Assembly (NCBI RefSeq): GCF_018618415.1
Contig: NZ_JACSMA010000002.1
Span: 186,001-250,000 of the forward strand
Direction of reading: 5' to 3'
Source of the DNA: Exiguobacterium sp. s146
GTDB lineage: Bacteria > Bacillota > Bacilli > Exiguobacteriales > Exiguobacteriaceae
DNA length: 64,000 bases
The notes below the pieces were generated by a model. That model did no database searches, had not been told where the DNA came from, and saw only the letters and a list, made by a program, of their open reading frames with translations. Made by a program: the position numbers and the translations under genes. Below, one piece after another: positions 24,948-33,521 of the stretch (position 1 is the stretch's first letter; the number at the start of each line of letters is the position of its first letter).

Positions 24948-26470
24948 ACTGTTTCTTCTCCTCTCTTACCGCCGGCCATCAAGAAGCCGAGTTCTTGCTC
25001 GGTCGTCTCTTTCGGATCGCGAATCCCGACAATCTTGCCTTCATACAAGACGGCGACGCGGTCCGCGACGTGTAAAATCTCTTCGAGTTCGAACGAGATT
25101 AAGAGGACGGCACGTCCTTTTTCACGTTCTTTGATGAGTTGCTCATGAATGAACTCGATCGCTCCGACGTCAAGTCCGCGCGTCGGTTGGGCCGCAATCA
25201 ACAAGTCAGGCGAGCGGTCGACCTCACGGGCGATAATCGCTTTCTGCTGGTTACCACCTGACAAGGCGCGGGCCGGCACATCGACTGATGGAGTTCGGAC
25301 GTCAAACTTCTCAATCAACGCTTTCGCTTTCTCCGCCACGGCTTTATAGTTCATCAAGCCCCGCTTCGAGAACGGCTCTTTATAGTACGTCTGCAGGACC
25401 ATGTTGTCCCGAATCGAATAGTCGAGGACGAGTCCGTGCTTATGACGATCTTGCGGGATGTGCCCGACGCCAGACTCCGTCACTTTACGCGGCGTGAATC
25501 CGGTCACGTCTTTCCCGTTCAACAATACTTTTCCAGACTCCGGTTTCTTCAAGCCTGAGATGGCTTCAATCAACTCGGTCTGCCCGTTCCCGTCAATTCC
25601 GGCGATGCCGAGAATCTCACCAGAACGAATTTGTAAATCCAAGCCGTCGACGGCTTCTAGTCCGCGACTGTCTTTGACGACGAGTTTTTGGACGTCGAGG
25701 ACGACTTGCTGTGGATCTGCCTTGGAATATTCCGCATCAAAGTTAACTTCACGTCCGACCATCATTTCAGCCAAACGGTCTTCGTTGACCGTCTCATCGA
25801 TATCGACGGTGCCGATATAACGTCCGCGACGGATGACCGTACAGCGGTCGGCTACTTGCATGATCTCTTTCAGTTTATGTGTGATCAAGATGATCGATTT
25901 GCCTTCCTCAATCAAACGCTTCATGATTTGAATGAGTTCTTGAATCTCTTGTGGCGTCAATACAGCGGTCGGCTCATCAAAAATCAAAATCTCAGCGCCC
26001 CGATAGAGCGTCTTCAAAATTTCAACACGTTGTTGCATCCCGACCGAGATATCTTCAATTTTGGCATCCGGATCAATGCGGAGGCCGTATTGTTCCGAGA
26101 TGTCCATCACTTTTTTACGTGCCGTGGCCCGGTCGACCGTCAATCCACTCTTTGGCTCTGAGCCGAGGATGATGTTCTCGGTCACAGTGAACTTCTCGAC
26201 GAGCATGAAGTGTTGGTGTACCATACCGATTCCAAGGTCGTTGGCGATGTTCGGATTCTCAATGTTCACTTTCTCCCCGCGCACGCGGATCTCCCCGCCT
26301 TCCGGCTGATAAAGACCGAATAGGACGTTCATGAGCGTCGATTTTCCGGCACCGTTCTCGCCGAGCAACGCATGAATCTCGCCTTTACGCAATTGGAGGG
26401 TGATATTGTCGTTGGCAACGAACGTTCCGAACTCTTTGCGAATATTGAGCATTTCAATTACATATTCCAA
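24944..26470 (-). CDS. nupO: Nucleoside ABC transporter ATP-binding protein NupO-like
   Basis: A 508-residue protein with two tandem ABC domains, as in sugar and nucleoside importers. The first has Walker A GENGAGKSTLM, signature VGMQQRVEIL and Walker B ILIFDEPTAVLT. The second has a degenerate P loop, GIDGNGQTELI, with signature LSGGNQQKAI and a weak Walker B (DLLIAAQPTRGLD), as usual for this subclass. The start is a TTG at 26470 with GGGGTG seven bases upstream. A hairpin separates it from the binding-protein gene. Confidence 0.93.
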   Translation of the reverse strand: MEYVIEMLNIRKEFGTFVANDNITLQLRKGEIHALLGENGAGKSTLMNVLFGLYQPEGGEIRVRGEKVNIENPNIANDLGIGMVHQHFMLVEKFTVTENIILGSEPKSGLTVDRATARKKVMDISEQYGLRIDPDAKIEDISVGMQQRVEILKTLYRGAEILIFDEPTAVLTPQEIQELIQIMKRLIEEGKSIILITHKLKEIMQVADRCTVIRRGRYIGTVDIDETVNEDRLAEMMVGREVNFDAEYSKADPQQVVLDVQKLVVKDSRGLEAVDGLDLQIRSGEILGIAGIDGNGQTELIEAISGLKKPESGKVLLNGKDVTGFTPRKVTESGVGHIPQDRHKHGLVLDYSIRDNMVLQTYYKEPFSKRGLMNYKAVAEKAKALIEKFDVRTPSVDVPARALSGGNQQKAIIAREVDRSPDLLIAAQPTRGLDVGAIEFIHEQLIKEREKGRAVLLISFELEEILHVADRVAVLYEGKIVGIRDPKETTEQELGFLMAGGKRGEETV

Positions 26471-26497
26471 GAAAGTCCACCCCTAACTTTAAGTAAA

Positions 26498-26518
26498 GGG
26501 AGACCGCATGGGTCCCCC
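26498..26518 (-). terminator. Hairpin between the binding-protein gene and nupO
   Basis: An 8-bp stem (GGGGGACC/GGTCTCCC, one G-U) is followed by TTTACTT on the minus strand. It is a weak terminator that could lower expression of the transporter genes relative to the abundant binding protein. Confidence 0.55.
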
Positions 26519-26531
26519 CTAACTCAATGAA

Positions 26532-27617
26532 TTATTTTACTGTTTTCATGAACTCTTCGAACTCAGCGTCAGTCGCTGGAGCCGTGATGTCTCCATCGAT
26601 CAACTGTTGACGGTACTCATCAACTTTTGTGAGGACGTCAGCTGCAACGTTCTTATCCGAAGTCTCAGCAATCCCTACGCCATCATCTTTCAACGAGAAC
26701 TCAACGATTTCGCCGGCAGGGAACTTATCTTCCATTGCAAGTTTCGATACTTCGTAAGTAGCCGTGTCAACACGTTTTACCATTGAAGTAAGCGTTACGT
26801 TTTCTGGAAGACCTTCTTCGTACTGGTCACGGTCAACACCGATGACCCATACATCTTCGCCGTTCTTCTTACGGTTTTTCGCTTCTGTGAATACCCCTAC
26901 CCCTGTACCACCTGCTGCGTGATACACGATATCAGAACCTGCTCCATACATACCTGAAGCGATGGCTGTACCTTTTTCAGCTGAGTTGAAGTCTTCCGCG
27001 TACTTCACGTCGATTGTCGCATCCGGGTTAACGGCCATGACACCAGCTTTGTAACCGTTCTCGAACTTCTTGATCAAGTCAGATTCAACGCCGCCGACAA
27101 ATCCGACTTTGTCAGTTTTCGTAGTAAGACCTGCGACAACACCGACGAGGAACGAACCTTCTTGCTCTTTGAACGTGATCGATGCGACGTTTGGTGCATC
27201 AACGACCATATCGACGAGCGCGAAGTTGTTGTCTGGGAACTGTTCAGCAACTTTTTGGATGTCTTCTCCCATCAAGAAGCCGATTCCGTAAATCAAGTCG
27301 AAGTTATCGCGTGCCAATTGCTGCAAGTTCGGCTGGTAGTCCGCTTGTTTCGATGATTGAAGATATTTGAAGCCTTCGTTTTCAGTCAAGTTGTTGTCTT
27401 TCCCGAACTTCGTAAGACCTTCCCAAGCTGATTGGTTGAACGATTTATCGTCGACACCGCCAGTATCGGTTACCATCGCTACTTTGAAGTCGCTACCTTC
27501 GCCGCCGCCTTCGTTGTTTGAAGCACCTTCATTGTCATCCCCGCCACATGCTGCGAGTACTGTTGAGAGTGTGAGACCTGCTGCTAAAGCTGAGAGAATC
27601 GTTTTTTTCTTGTTCAT
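26532..27617 (-). CDS. nupN: Nucleoside-binding BMP-family lipoprotein
   Basis: The substrate-binding lipoprotein of the importer, 361 residues. The signal peptide has MNKKK, a hydrophobic core and the lipobox LAAC near residue 23, followed by a Gly/Asn/Glu-rich linker. The BMP (PnrA) fold shows VTDTGGVDDKSFNQSAWEGL, IYGIGFLMGEDI, GFVGGVESDLIKKFENGY, VYHAAGGTGVGVF and the conserved WVIGVDRDQ. Residues of the nucleoside pocket of PnrA (the DDKSFNQ and GGTGVG blocks) are kept. The ATG at 27617 is preceded by AAAGGGGAA. It probably forms one unit with nupOPQ. Confidence 0.93.
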   Translation of the reverse strand: MNKKKTILSALAAGLTLSTVLAACGGDDNEGASNNEGGGEGSDFKVAMVTDTGGVDDKSFNQSAWEGLTKFGKDNNLTENEGFKYLQSSKQADYQPNLQQLARDNFDLIYGIGFLMGEDIQKVAEQFPDNNFALVDMVVDAPNVASITFKEQEGSFLVGVVAGLTTKTDKVGFVGGVESDLIKKFENGYKAGVMAVNPDATIDVKYAEDFNSAEKGTAIASGMYGAGSDIVYHAAGGTGVGVFTEAKNRKKNGEDVWVIGVDRDQYEEGLPENVTLTSMVKRVDTATYEVSKLAMEDKFPAGEIVEFSLKDDGVGIAETSDKNVAADVLTKVDEYRQQLIDGDITAPATDAEFEEFMKTVK

Positions 27618-27637
27618 CGTCGTGTTTCCCCTTTCGG

Positions 27638-27665
27638 ATCATAACAATTAAGGTTGTCATGTCAT
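27638..27665 (-). promoter_or_regulatory. Possible promoter of the nupN operon
   Basis: ATGACA at 27660-27665 and TATGAT at 27638-27643 on the minus strand, spaced 16 bases apart; each differs from consensus at one position. The predicted leader is short (about 14 bases) but contains the ribosome binding site. Confidence 0.45.
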
Positions 27666-27687
27666 CAGTAGTCTTTACACCGGTATA

Positions 27688-27701
27688 AGAAAGCGCTTTC
27701 A
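27688..27701. promoter_or_regulatory. cre-like site upstream of the nucleoside importer
   Basis: On the minus strand TGAAAGCGCTTTCT, which differs from the ideal cre palindrome only at the last base. It lies about 63 bases upstream of the predicted start point of nupN. Confidence 0.6.
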
Positions 27702-27745
27702 CGCTGTTACCCAAAAATAACCGTTTCCAGATAAAACGAACGTGC

Positions 27746-28465
27746 TTAGACGCGTTTGCGAACGACGTGGAAGTCGAAGCGGTCCGCTCGGAAAAAGTTC
27801 GCCGAATCGAGCAGCGGTAAGTCGCTCTCATCGTAGTGCAACTGCTTTAATGCCAGTAACGGTTGGTCCGTTTGAAGTTGCGTCGAGATTTCTGCGTTCA
27901 CATTCGGTTCGATGTGCGTGATCGCATAAGCGACCCGACGTCCTACCTCTTGTTCGAGCGCATCAAACAACGACTTTCCTTCCGTCAACGCTTTAGGATT
28001 CGAGACGAGGTGTGCCGGAATTTTATCGACACAGTATACAACTGGCGTCTCGTCTGCATAACGAATCCGGACAATCCGATAAATCGGTGAGTTCGGTTCA
28101 ATTTTCAGACGCTCGGCTTCTCTCTCGGTCGCTAGAACCTTTTCGGCCACCAATACTTTCGTTCCTGGTGTCATCTTGGCGCGCATAATCATGTCCGTGA
28201 CACTGAACAGTTCTTCAATCCCAGAAGTGAACGGAGGTTTTGAACTGATGAATGTTCCGACGCCATGTTTCCGCACGACAAATTTCTCGTCTTCGAGGAT
28301 ACGAAGGGCTTCCCGGAGTGTCGCTCGACTGACTCCTAGTTGCTTCGACAACTCGAACTCTGAAGGGAGCTTCTCTCCTTCACGATAGACACCATCGTCG
28401 ATATCTTGCTTGATTTTCTCAATCACGCGAAGATAGAGCAAGCGATGATCGAGCTTGATCGACAT
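27746..28465 (-). CDS. GntR-family (HutC subfamily) transcriptional regulator
   Basis: A 239-residue regulator: an N-terminal winged helix (about residues 10-75; GEKLPSEFELSKQLGVSRATLREALRILE) and a C-terminal UTRA effector domain with FDALEQEVGRRVAYAITHI and LLALKQLHYD. In several Firmicutes a gene of this kind (B. subtilis ymfC) lies between ftsK/spoIIIE and a BMP-type importer, as here, so it may control the importer. The frame allows a start at 28477, but the ATG at 28465 has GGTGGTG at the right distance. A good promoter is upstream, and the inverted repeat TCAGA-CA-TCTGA at 28500-28511, just downstream of the predicted start point, may be its operator. Confidence 0.87.
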   Translation of the reverse strand: MSIKLDHRLLYLRVIEKIKQDIDDGVYREGEKLPSEFELSKQLGVSRATLREALRILEDEKFVVRKHGVGTFISSKPPFTSGIEELFSVTDMIMRAKMTPGTKVLVAEKVLATEREAERLKIEPNSPIYRIVRIRYADETPVVYCVDKIPAHLVSNPKALTEGKSLFDALEQEVGRRVAYAITHIEPNVNAEISTQLQTDQPLLALKQLHYDESDLPLLDSANFFRADRFDFHVVRKRV

Positions 28466-28536
28466 GGGCCTCACCACCTTTACCTATTCTAACCAGTGCT
28501 CAGACATCTGACGTATGAATGTCCTTGCCAATATTA

Positions 28537-28565
28537 AGTATAGGGATTCGAGAATTAGAACGCAA
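28537..28565 (-). promoter_or_regulatory. Sigma A promoter of the GntR gene
   Basis: TTGCGT at 28560-28565, 17-base spacer, TATACT at 28537-28542, on the minus strand. The predicted transcript has a leader of about 65 bases carrying the TCAGA/TCTGA inverted repeat. Confidence 0.7.
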
Positions 28566-28747
28566 TACTTTTTGTTCGGAATCAGGGAAATATTTTAATG
28601 TGAAGGGATTATGTATACCTCTTAGTCTATATTACCTGTTGTTGAGCCGTTTGAAAAGAAAACGTAAAATGTAAACGGTATTAAAAAATGAAAGCGGTTC
28701 AACGTTTTTAGTAGTATGTCTTAATGGATCAAATAGGTCAGATGTGC
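28566..28747. other. Gene-free part of the 28478-28817 intergenic region
   Basis: AT-rich and without a supported ORF. It holds GGTATACA on the minus strand near 28612-28619, a partial cre-like TGAAAGCGGTTCAA at 28689-28702, and no clear terminator. It separates the ftsK terminator from the GntR promoter. Confidence 0.5.
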
Positions 28748-28753
28748 TATATT

Positions 28754-28866
28754 AGTTCATATTAACAGGATTCCCTACTGGGACAACCTGTTCGAACCAA
28801 TCGATTTCAAAATACATAAAAAAACGAACGATTAGGAATGATTCTACCTAATCGTTCGTTTTATTT
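28754..28866 (+). ncRNA. Candidate small RNA between ftsK and the GntR gene
   Basis: On the plus strand an extended -10 (TGCTATATT, hexamer 28748-28753) is followed by the hairpin AACAGG...CCTGTT with TCCC/GGGA nested inside (28773-28801), and then by the 16-bp terminator stem at 28821-28862 with TTTTATTTTTT after it. No ORF fits. The -35 at 17 bases is weak (TGGATC). This is a hypothesis from arrangement only. Confidence 0.3.
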
Positions 28867-28868
28867 TT
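28818..28868. terminator. Strong bidirectional terminator after ftsK
   Basis: A 16-bp perfect stem (28821-28836 with 28847-28862) and 10-base loop. T(7) follows on the minus strand and TTTTATTTTTT on the plus strand. It ends at the ftsK stop codon. Confidence 0.92.
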
Positions 28869-31042
28869 TATACTTCAGGTTGGTTGATGAGCACTTTGCG
28901 TGGCTTCGAGCCTTCTGACGGCCCGACATATCCAGCCTGCTCGAGCGAATCGATCAATCGGGCGGCCCGATTGTACCCGATGCGGAATCTTCGTTGAATC
29001 ATCGAAGTGGATGCCGTCTCTTGCGTCAAGATGAATTGAACGACTTCTTCGAATAACGAATCGTCCGAGTCGATTGTAGTGACTTCCTCTTCTTTTGGCA
29101 TCATCGCCTCGACATATTGGGCCCGTTGTTGGGCGATGACGTGATTGACGACCGTTTCGACTTCTTGATCCGAGACGAACGCGCCTTGGACACGAATCGG
29201 TTTGTTCATCCCATTGGCGAGCATGAGCATGTCACCCCGTCCGAGCAACTTCTCGGCCCCGCCACCGTCAAGAATCGTCCGTGAATCCGTTTGTGACGAG
29301 ACCGCGAACGCAATTCGTGACGGGATGTTCGCTTTGATGACACCGGTTATGACATCGACCGATGGACGCTGCGTGGCGAGCACCATATGAATCCCGGCTG
29401 CCCGCGCCATCTGGGCGAGACGCATAATCGCGTCCTCGACGTCGTTCGAGGCGACCATCATCAAGTCGGCCAATTCATCGACGATGACGACGATGAACGG
29501 TAGGCGCTTCGCATCCTCATCGTCGGACTTGTCGACGAGTTCGTTATAGCCTTCGATGTTCCGGACGCCATAGCGGCTGAACAACTCATAGCGCCGCTCC
29601 ATCTCGGCGACGACTTGTTTGAGCGCTTGGGCCGCTTTCTTCGGATCGGTCACGACCGGCGTCAACAAGTGCGGGACACCGTTATAGACGTTCAACTCGA
29701 CCATTTTCGGGTCGATCATCATGAGCCGGACCTCATCAGGACGCGTCCGCATCAAGAGCGACACGATCATGCCGTTGATACAGACCGATTTCCCGGAACC
29801 GGTCGAACCGGCGACGAGCAGATGCGGCATCTTGTTCAAGGCGATCGTCACCGTCTCGCCGCTGATACTGCGGCCGAGGGCGACGAGGAGCGGCGACTGT
29901 TCACGCTTGACCGGATCGGCCTCGAGCACTTCACGGAGACAGACCGGCGCCACTTCCTGGTTCGGCACTTCAATCCCGATGGCCGCTTTGCCCGGAATCG
30001 GTGCCTCGATCCGAATATCTTTCGCGGCGAGGGCGAGGGCAAGGTCGTCACTGAGCGAGGTGATGCGACTCACTTTGACCCCGATATCCGGTTGCAGTTC
30101 ATACTTCGTCACGGTCGGACCGAGATGAATCTTCAATACTTTCACGCCGACACCGAACGATTTGAGCGTTTGGACGAGTTTCGTCGCGTTCGCTTTCAAG
30201 CGGGCGTTCTCGCCGGACAAGTCGGTGACGACCGGTTCACTGAGAATCGAGAACGTCGGTAGCTCATACGTGTCCGACACGTCTTGTGACGCCGTCATCA
30301 TCATATCTTCGGTCGGCAGGTCGGCCACTTCTTCCGACGGTACCGTCTCGTCCACTTTCGGACGCTTCTCGGCGACGACTTTCTCGCTGAACCCGACGAT
30401 CGGGATATCATGCATCGTCACCGCGTCCGCCTCGGGCTCGGCTTCGGCAGGTGTCGGCTCGACCTTCGCCGGGGACGGGACGGCCTTCTGACGCTTCACT
30501 GGGGCCGGTTTGACCCGTTCCCGGTCGTGCCACTCTTGCTTGATGGCCGTACCCGTCTCAAGTAACCGTGAAGCCATCGTCCGCCAAATCGTCGGCGACA
30601 ATAGGGAAATCCCGATGATCATGCAGAGGGCGCCTAAAAAGATAATCCCGAAGTCGGAGAGCAAGTATTGGTTGAGTTGATAGAGCGACCCGTTAATGGC
30701 GCCTCGTTCGGCCCCCCACACCAAATCCCCGAACATGAGGAACGACGTGAACAACAATAGGATTCCGGTTCGTTGCATCGGGCGAAACTCGTTTAGAAAG
30801 ACGAGCAACGTGAACGCGATTGCCAAATACGTCAGTGCCCCCCAGCCCCCGAACAACGTCGTCGCGAGGAGCGACGTCTGATTGCCAACCCATCCGAAAT
30901 CAAACAGGGAGAAGATGAACGCCGTGATCGACAGGACGAAGGCGATCCAGCCATATGTACGCAATGGGATGGGCTGTTTTTTCGCACGTCTCGTCGCCGG
31001 TCGCTTCCGCTTCACCGGGGTTTTTCTCGTTTTTTGTGCCAC
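28868..31042 (-). CDS. ftsK: DNA translocase FtsK/SpoIIIE
   Basis: Septal DNA pump that clears chromosome ends during division. Of 724 residues, about 1-155 form a basic start and four membrane helices, 160-270 an acidic Pro/Glu-rich linker, 275-390 the alpha/beta region ([27 protein letters not shown]), then the RecA-like motor with Walker [10 protein letters not shown] near residue 411 and Walker [17 protein letters not shown]-terminal gamma winged helix ([20 protein letters not shown]) recognises KOPS/SRS DNA. The start is GTG at 31042 with AGGAGG eight bases upstream. In this apparently non-sporulating organism it would act in vegetative division only. Confidence 0.95.
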   Translation of the reverse strand: MAQKTRKTPVKRKRPATRRAKKQPIPLRTYGWIAFVLSITAFIFSLFDFGWVGNQTSLLATTLFGGWGALTYLAIAFTLLVFLNEFRPMQRTGILLLFTSFLMFGDLVWGAERGAINGSLYQLNQYLLSDFGIIFLGALCMIIGISLLSPTIWRTMASRLLETGTAIKQEWHDRERVKPAPVKRQKAVPSPAKVEPTPAEAEPEADAVTMHDIPIVGFSEKVVAEKRPKVDETVPSEEVADLPTEDMMMTASQDVSDTYELPTFSILSEPVVTDLSGENARLKANATKLVQTLKSFGVGVKVLKIHLGPTVTKYELQPDIGVKVSRITSLSDDLALALAAKDIRIEAPIPGKAAIGIEVPNQEVAPVCLREVLEADPVKREQSPLLVALGRSISGETVTIALNKMPHLLVAGSTGSGKSVCINGMIVSLLMRTRPDEVRLMMIDPKMVELNVYNGVPHLLTPVVTDPKKAAQALKQVVAEMERRYELFSRYGVRNIEGYNELVDKSDDEDAKRLPFIVVIVDELADLMMVASNDVEDAIMRLAQMARAAGIHMVLATQRPSVDVITGVIKANIPSRIAFAVSSQTDSRTILDGGGAEKLLGRGDMLMLANGMNKPIRVQGAFVSDQEVETVVNHVIAQQRAQYVEAMMPKEEEVTTIDSDDSLFEEVVQFILTQETASTSMIQRRFRIGYNRAARLIDSLEQAGYVGPSEGSKPRKVLINQPEV

Positions 31043-31056
31043 CTTAGATTCCTCCT

Positions 31057-31092
31057 AAAAAAACAAGGCAAAAGTCTGATGACTTTTGCCTT
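31057..31092 (-). terminator. Intrinsic terminator of rnj, abutting the ftsK ribosome binding site
   Basis: The 12-bp perfect stem AAGGCAAAAGTC/GACTTTTGCCTT with loop ATCA is followed by G and T(7). The AGGAGG of ftsK starts at the very next base. Confidence 0.9.
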
Positions 31093-31104
31093 AATCTCAA
31101 TTCC

Positions 31105-32772
31105 TTAAATCTCCATGATGATCGGCAAGATCATCGGACGACGTTTTGTCTGCTCGTACAAATAGACGCTGAGCCGTTCGCGGATATTTGATTTCAACTC
31201 GGTCCAATCACTTCCAGCTTGGAGACTCTTCTCAATCTGTTTCGTGACGATGCGGTTCGCTTCTGAAATCATCTCTTCCGATTCACGCATATAGACGAAT
31301 CCGCGCGAGATGAGTTCAGGTCCTGAAATCAATTTCTTCTGTTTCCGGTTCAACGTGACGACACAGAGCACGACACCATCTTGTGACAAGAGACGACGGT
31401 CACGCAACACGATATTCCCGACGTCCCCGACGCCGATCCCATCGATTAAGACGTTTCCGGCCGGCACTTTGCGGCTCATCCGGGCTTTGCGGCCCGTGAA
31501 CTCGACGACATCCCCTTTTTCGACGATGAAGATGTTGTTCGATTTCACACCGACTTGCTCGGCGAGTTTCGAGTGGGCCATCTGCATCCGGTACTCCCCG
31601 TGAATCGGGAGGAAGTATTTCGGTTTGACGAGGTTCAACATGAGCTTGAGCTCTTCGGCCGAACCGTGTCCCGAGACGTGTACTTTACGTTGGTTATAGA
31701 TGACGTTGGCGCCCGAGCGGAAGAGCAGGTCAATCGTCTTCGAGACCGACTTCTCGTTCCCTGGAATCGGTGTCGCCGCGATGACGACCGTATCGTTCAA
31801 GCGGATGTTCACTTGTTTATGGGCGTTGCGCGCCATGCGCGTCAAGGCCGCCATCGGCTCACCTTGCGAACCAGTCGTCAAGATGACGACTTTGTTGTCA
31901 GGCAAGCGATTCACTTGTGAAAGCTCGACGAGCGTCTTCGGCTTGAAGCGCAAATAATTCAGCTTCTGGGCCACTTCGACGATGTTGACCATGCTGCGGC
32001 CGACGACGGCCACTTTGCGGTCGTTCGCTTCGGCTGCCGCGAACACTTGTTGCAGACGATGCACGTTCGAGGCGAATGACGCGACGATGACGCGACCTTC
32101 GGCTTGATAGATGACATCGTTCAACTCGGCGCCGACGAGCGATTCCGAACCGGTTTGACCCGGACGTTCCGCGTTCGTCGAATCTGACAAGAGGCAAAGG
32201 ACGCCTCGTTGGCCGATTGCCGCCAACTTATTGAAGTCTGACTGCTTCCCATCGACCGGTGTGTAGTCAAACTTGAAGTCGCCCGTATGAACGATGGCGC
32301 CTTGTGACGTTTGGATACAGACCCCGACACAATCCGGGATCGAGTGGTTGACGCGGAAGAAAGTGATGAAATGATCAGCGATAGTCAATTTCGTTTTGGC
32401 GTCAATCAATCGGAGGTCGACTTCTTTCAATAAGCCGGCCTCTTTCAATTTGAGCTCGATTAAACCGAGCGTCAATTTCGTCCCATAGACGGGAACGTGT
32501 TTCAAATCACGGAGTACGTAGCTGAGTCCACCGATATGGTCTTCGTGACCGTGGGTGATGAAAATCGCGCGTACCCGATCTTTATTTTCTTTCAAATACG
32601 TAATGTCCGGGATGACGATATCAATCCCGAGCATCTCATCGCCTGGGAACATAAGGCCGGCATCGATGACGAAGATGTCGTCGTCTAGTTCCACGACGTA
32701 CATGTTCTTCCCGATTTCGCCCACGCCTCCAAGCGCAAAGACGCTAACGTTCTCTGTCTTCTTCTTTGACAC
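31105..32772 (-). CDS. rnj: Ribonuclease J
   Basis: A metallo-beta-lactamase/beta-CASP RNase with endonuclease and 5'-3' exonuclease activity, central to mRNA decay and rRNA maturation. It has GGVGEIGKNMYVVE, the metal-binding HGHEDHIGGL, SDSTNAERPG, TTGSQGEPMAALTRMA (beta-CASP) and HVSGHG. The frame opens at 32814; the GTG at 32772 has AGGAGG nine bases upstream and gives 555 residues, the usual length. The locus, next to ftsK/spoIIIE, is that of B. subtilis rnjB (J2), but the metal motif is complete as in J1. I cannot decide between J1 and J2 from one copy. Confidence 0.93.
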   Translation of the reverse strand: MSKKKTENVSVFALGGVGEIGKNMYVVELDDDIFVIDAGLMFPGDEMLGIDIVIPDITYLKENKDRVRAIFITHGHEDHIGGLSYVLRDLKHVPVYGTKLTLGLIELKLKEAGLLKEVDLRLIDAKTKLTIADHFITFFRVNHSIPDCVGVCIQTSQGAIVHTGDFKFDYTPVDGKQSDFNKLAAIGQRGVLCLLSDSTNAERPGQTGSESLVGAELNDVIYQAEGRVIVASFASNVHRLQQVFAAAEANDRKVAVVGRSMVNIVEVAQKLNYLRFKPKTLVELSQVNRLPDNKVVILTTGSQGEPMAALTRMARNAHKQVNIRLNDTVVIAATPIPGNEKSVSKTIDLLFRSGANVIYNQRKVHVSGHGSAEELKLMLNLVKPKYFLPIHGEYRMQMAHSKLAEQVGVKSNNIFIVEKGDVVEFTGRKARMSRKVPAGNVLIDGIGVGDVGNIVLRDRRLLSQDGVVLCVVTLNRKQKKLISGPELISRGFVYMRESEEMISEANRIVTKQIEKSLQAGSDWTELKSNIRERLSVYLYEQTKRRPMILPIIMEI

Positions 32773-32829
32773 TAACAAAAACCTCCTAGATGTTGCATAT
32801 TCTGTTTCGTCCACTTATCGCTACTGAAT

Positions 32830-32858
32830 ATTGTATCGGAAAACTGCTGATATGCCAA
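32830..32858 (-). promoter_or_regulatory. Sigma A promoter of rnj
   Basis: TTGGCA at 32853-32858, 17-base spacer, TACAAT at 32830-32835 on the minus strand. The region starts ten bases beyond the preceding gene's stop. The leader would be about 50 bases. Confidence 0.72.
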
Positions 32859-32867
32859 CATTTCCGT

Positions 32868-33521
32868 TCAATCGACGAGAGGTTTCATCACATCGGCAAG
32901 CGGCATCGTCGCTTTGTCATCCGGGCGTTTCCCCGAAGCGAGCTGACGAATCGACAAACCGAAGTCCATTTGTAAGTGTGGATAATCCGGAAAACTTCTC
33001 CAATCCCCGCCCCATTCGAAGCCGAGCGCCTTGCCGAGTTCCCCTAGTTCTTGCCAATCCGGTTCATCCGACCGGTTATGGTCCGACTCCAAATCATAGT
33101 CGGCCCGATTGTTGTGAATGATGACGAAGTCGACGGCAAGCCCATAGTTATGGTAGCTCTCGCCCGCTTTGGCGTTCGTCACGACTTGACCTGCTTTCGA
33201 GCGACCTTGGGCATAGAGGGCGTTCTGCTCATCGGCTGAACGATATCCCGACGTCAGGCGAACCTCGAGTCCGAGGCACGAATAGGCCAGACGCACGAAT
33301 GATTCGCTCCGCTCGCGCACGTGCGGATGCAGTTTCGCGAACGCCTTCTCGCTACGCTCGACGATGACCGCTTCCGAGCGCGCGTTGCGCTCACACATCC
33401 CTGCCTCGAACGTCGGTTCATCGACCCATGGCACCGGCCCCGGACGTGACAACGTGTACGCTAAAACGATTCCGATTAAAAAAGCCGTCATCGCGAACGT
33501 CAAGACGCCGGTCCACTTCAT
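32868..33521 (-). CDS. Membrane-anchored M15 peptidase (CwlK/VanY-like)
   Basis: A 217-residue zinc peptidase with an N-terminal hydrophobic anchor (WTGVLTFAMTAFLIGIVLAY). The M15 domain has the zinc-binding blocks SGYRSADEQNALYAQGR, SYHNYGLAVDF (His and Asp ligands) and YPHLQMD (second His). The sequence around these resembles CwlK and phage Ply-type L-Ala-D-Glu endopeptidases more than VanX. It would trim stem peptides outside the membrane. Its ATG overlaps the femX-like stop by four bases, and no separate ribosome binding site is visible, so it is translated by coupling. The murE-femX-peptidase group looks like a cell-wall operon. Confidence 0.85.
   Translation of the reverse strand: MKWTGVLTFAMTAFLIGIVLAYTLSRPGPVPWVDEPTFEAGMCERNARSEAVIVERSEKAFAKLHPHVRERSESFVRLAYSCLGLEVRLTSGYRSADEQNALYAQGRSKAGQVVTNAKAGESYHNYGLAVDFVIIHNNRADYDLESDHNRSDEPDWQELGELGKALGFEWGGDWRSFPDYPHLQMDFGLSIRQLASGKRPDDKATMPLADVMKPLVD

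Noticed and set aside
28689-28702. Third cre-like site, TGAAAGCGGTTCAA
   Set aside because: The second half-site disagrees with the consensus and it lies far from the GntR promoter.
29615-30262. 215-codon plus-strand frame within ftsK
   Set aside because: Arg/Asp-rich shadow translation opposite a clear FtsK gene; such long shadows are common in this GC-rich coding.
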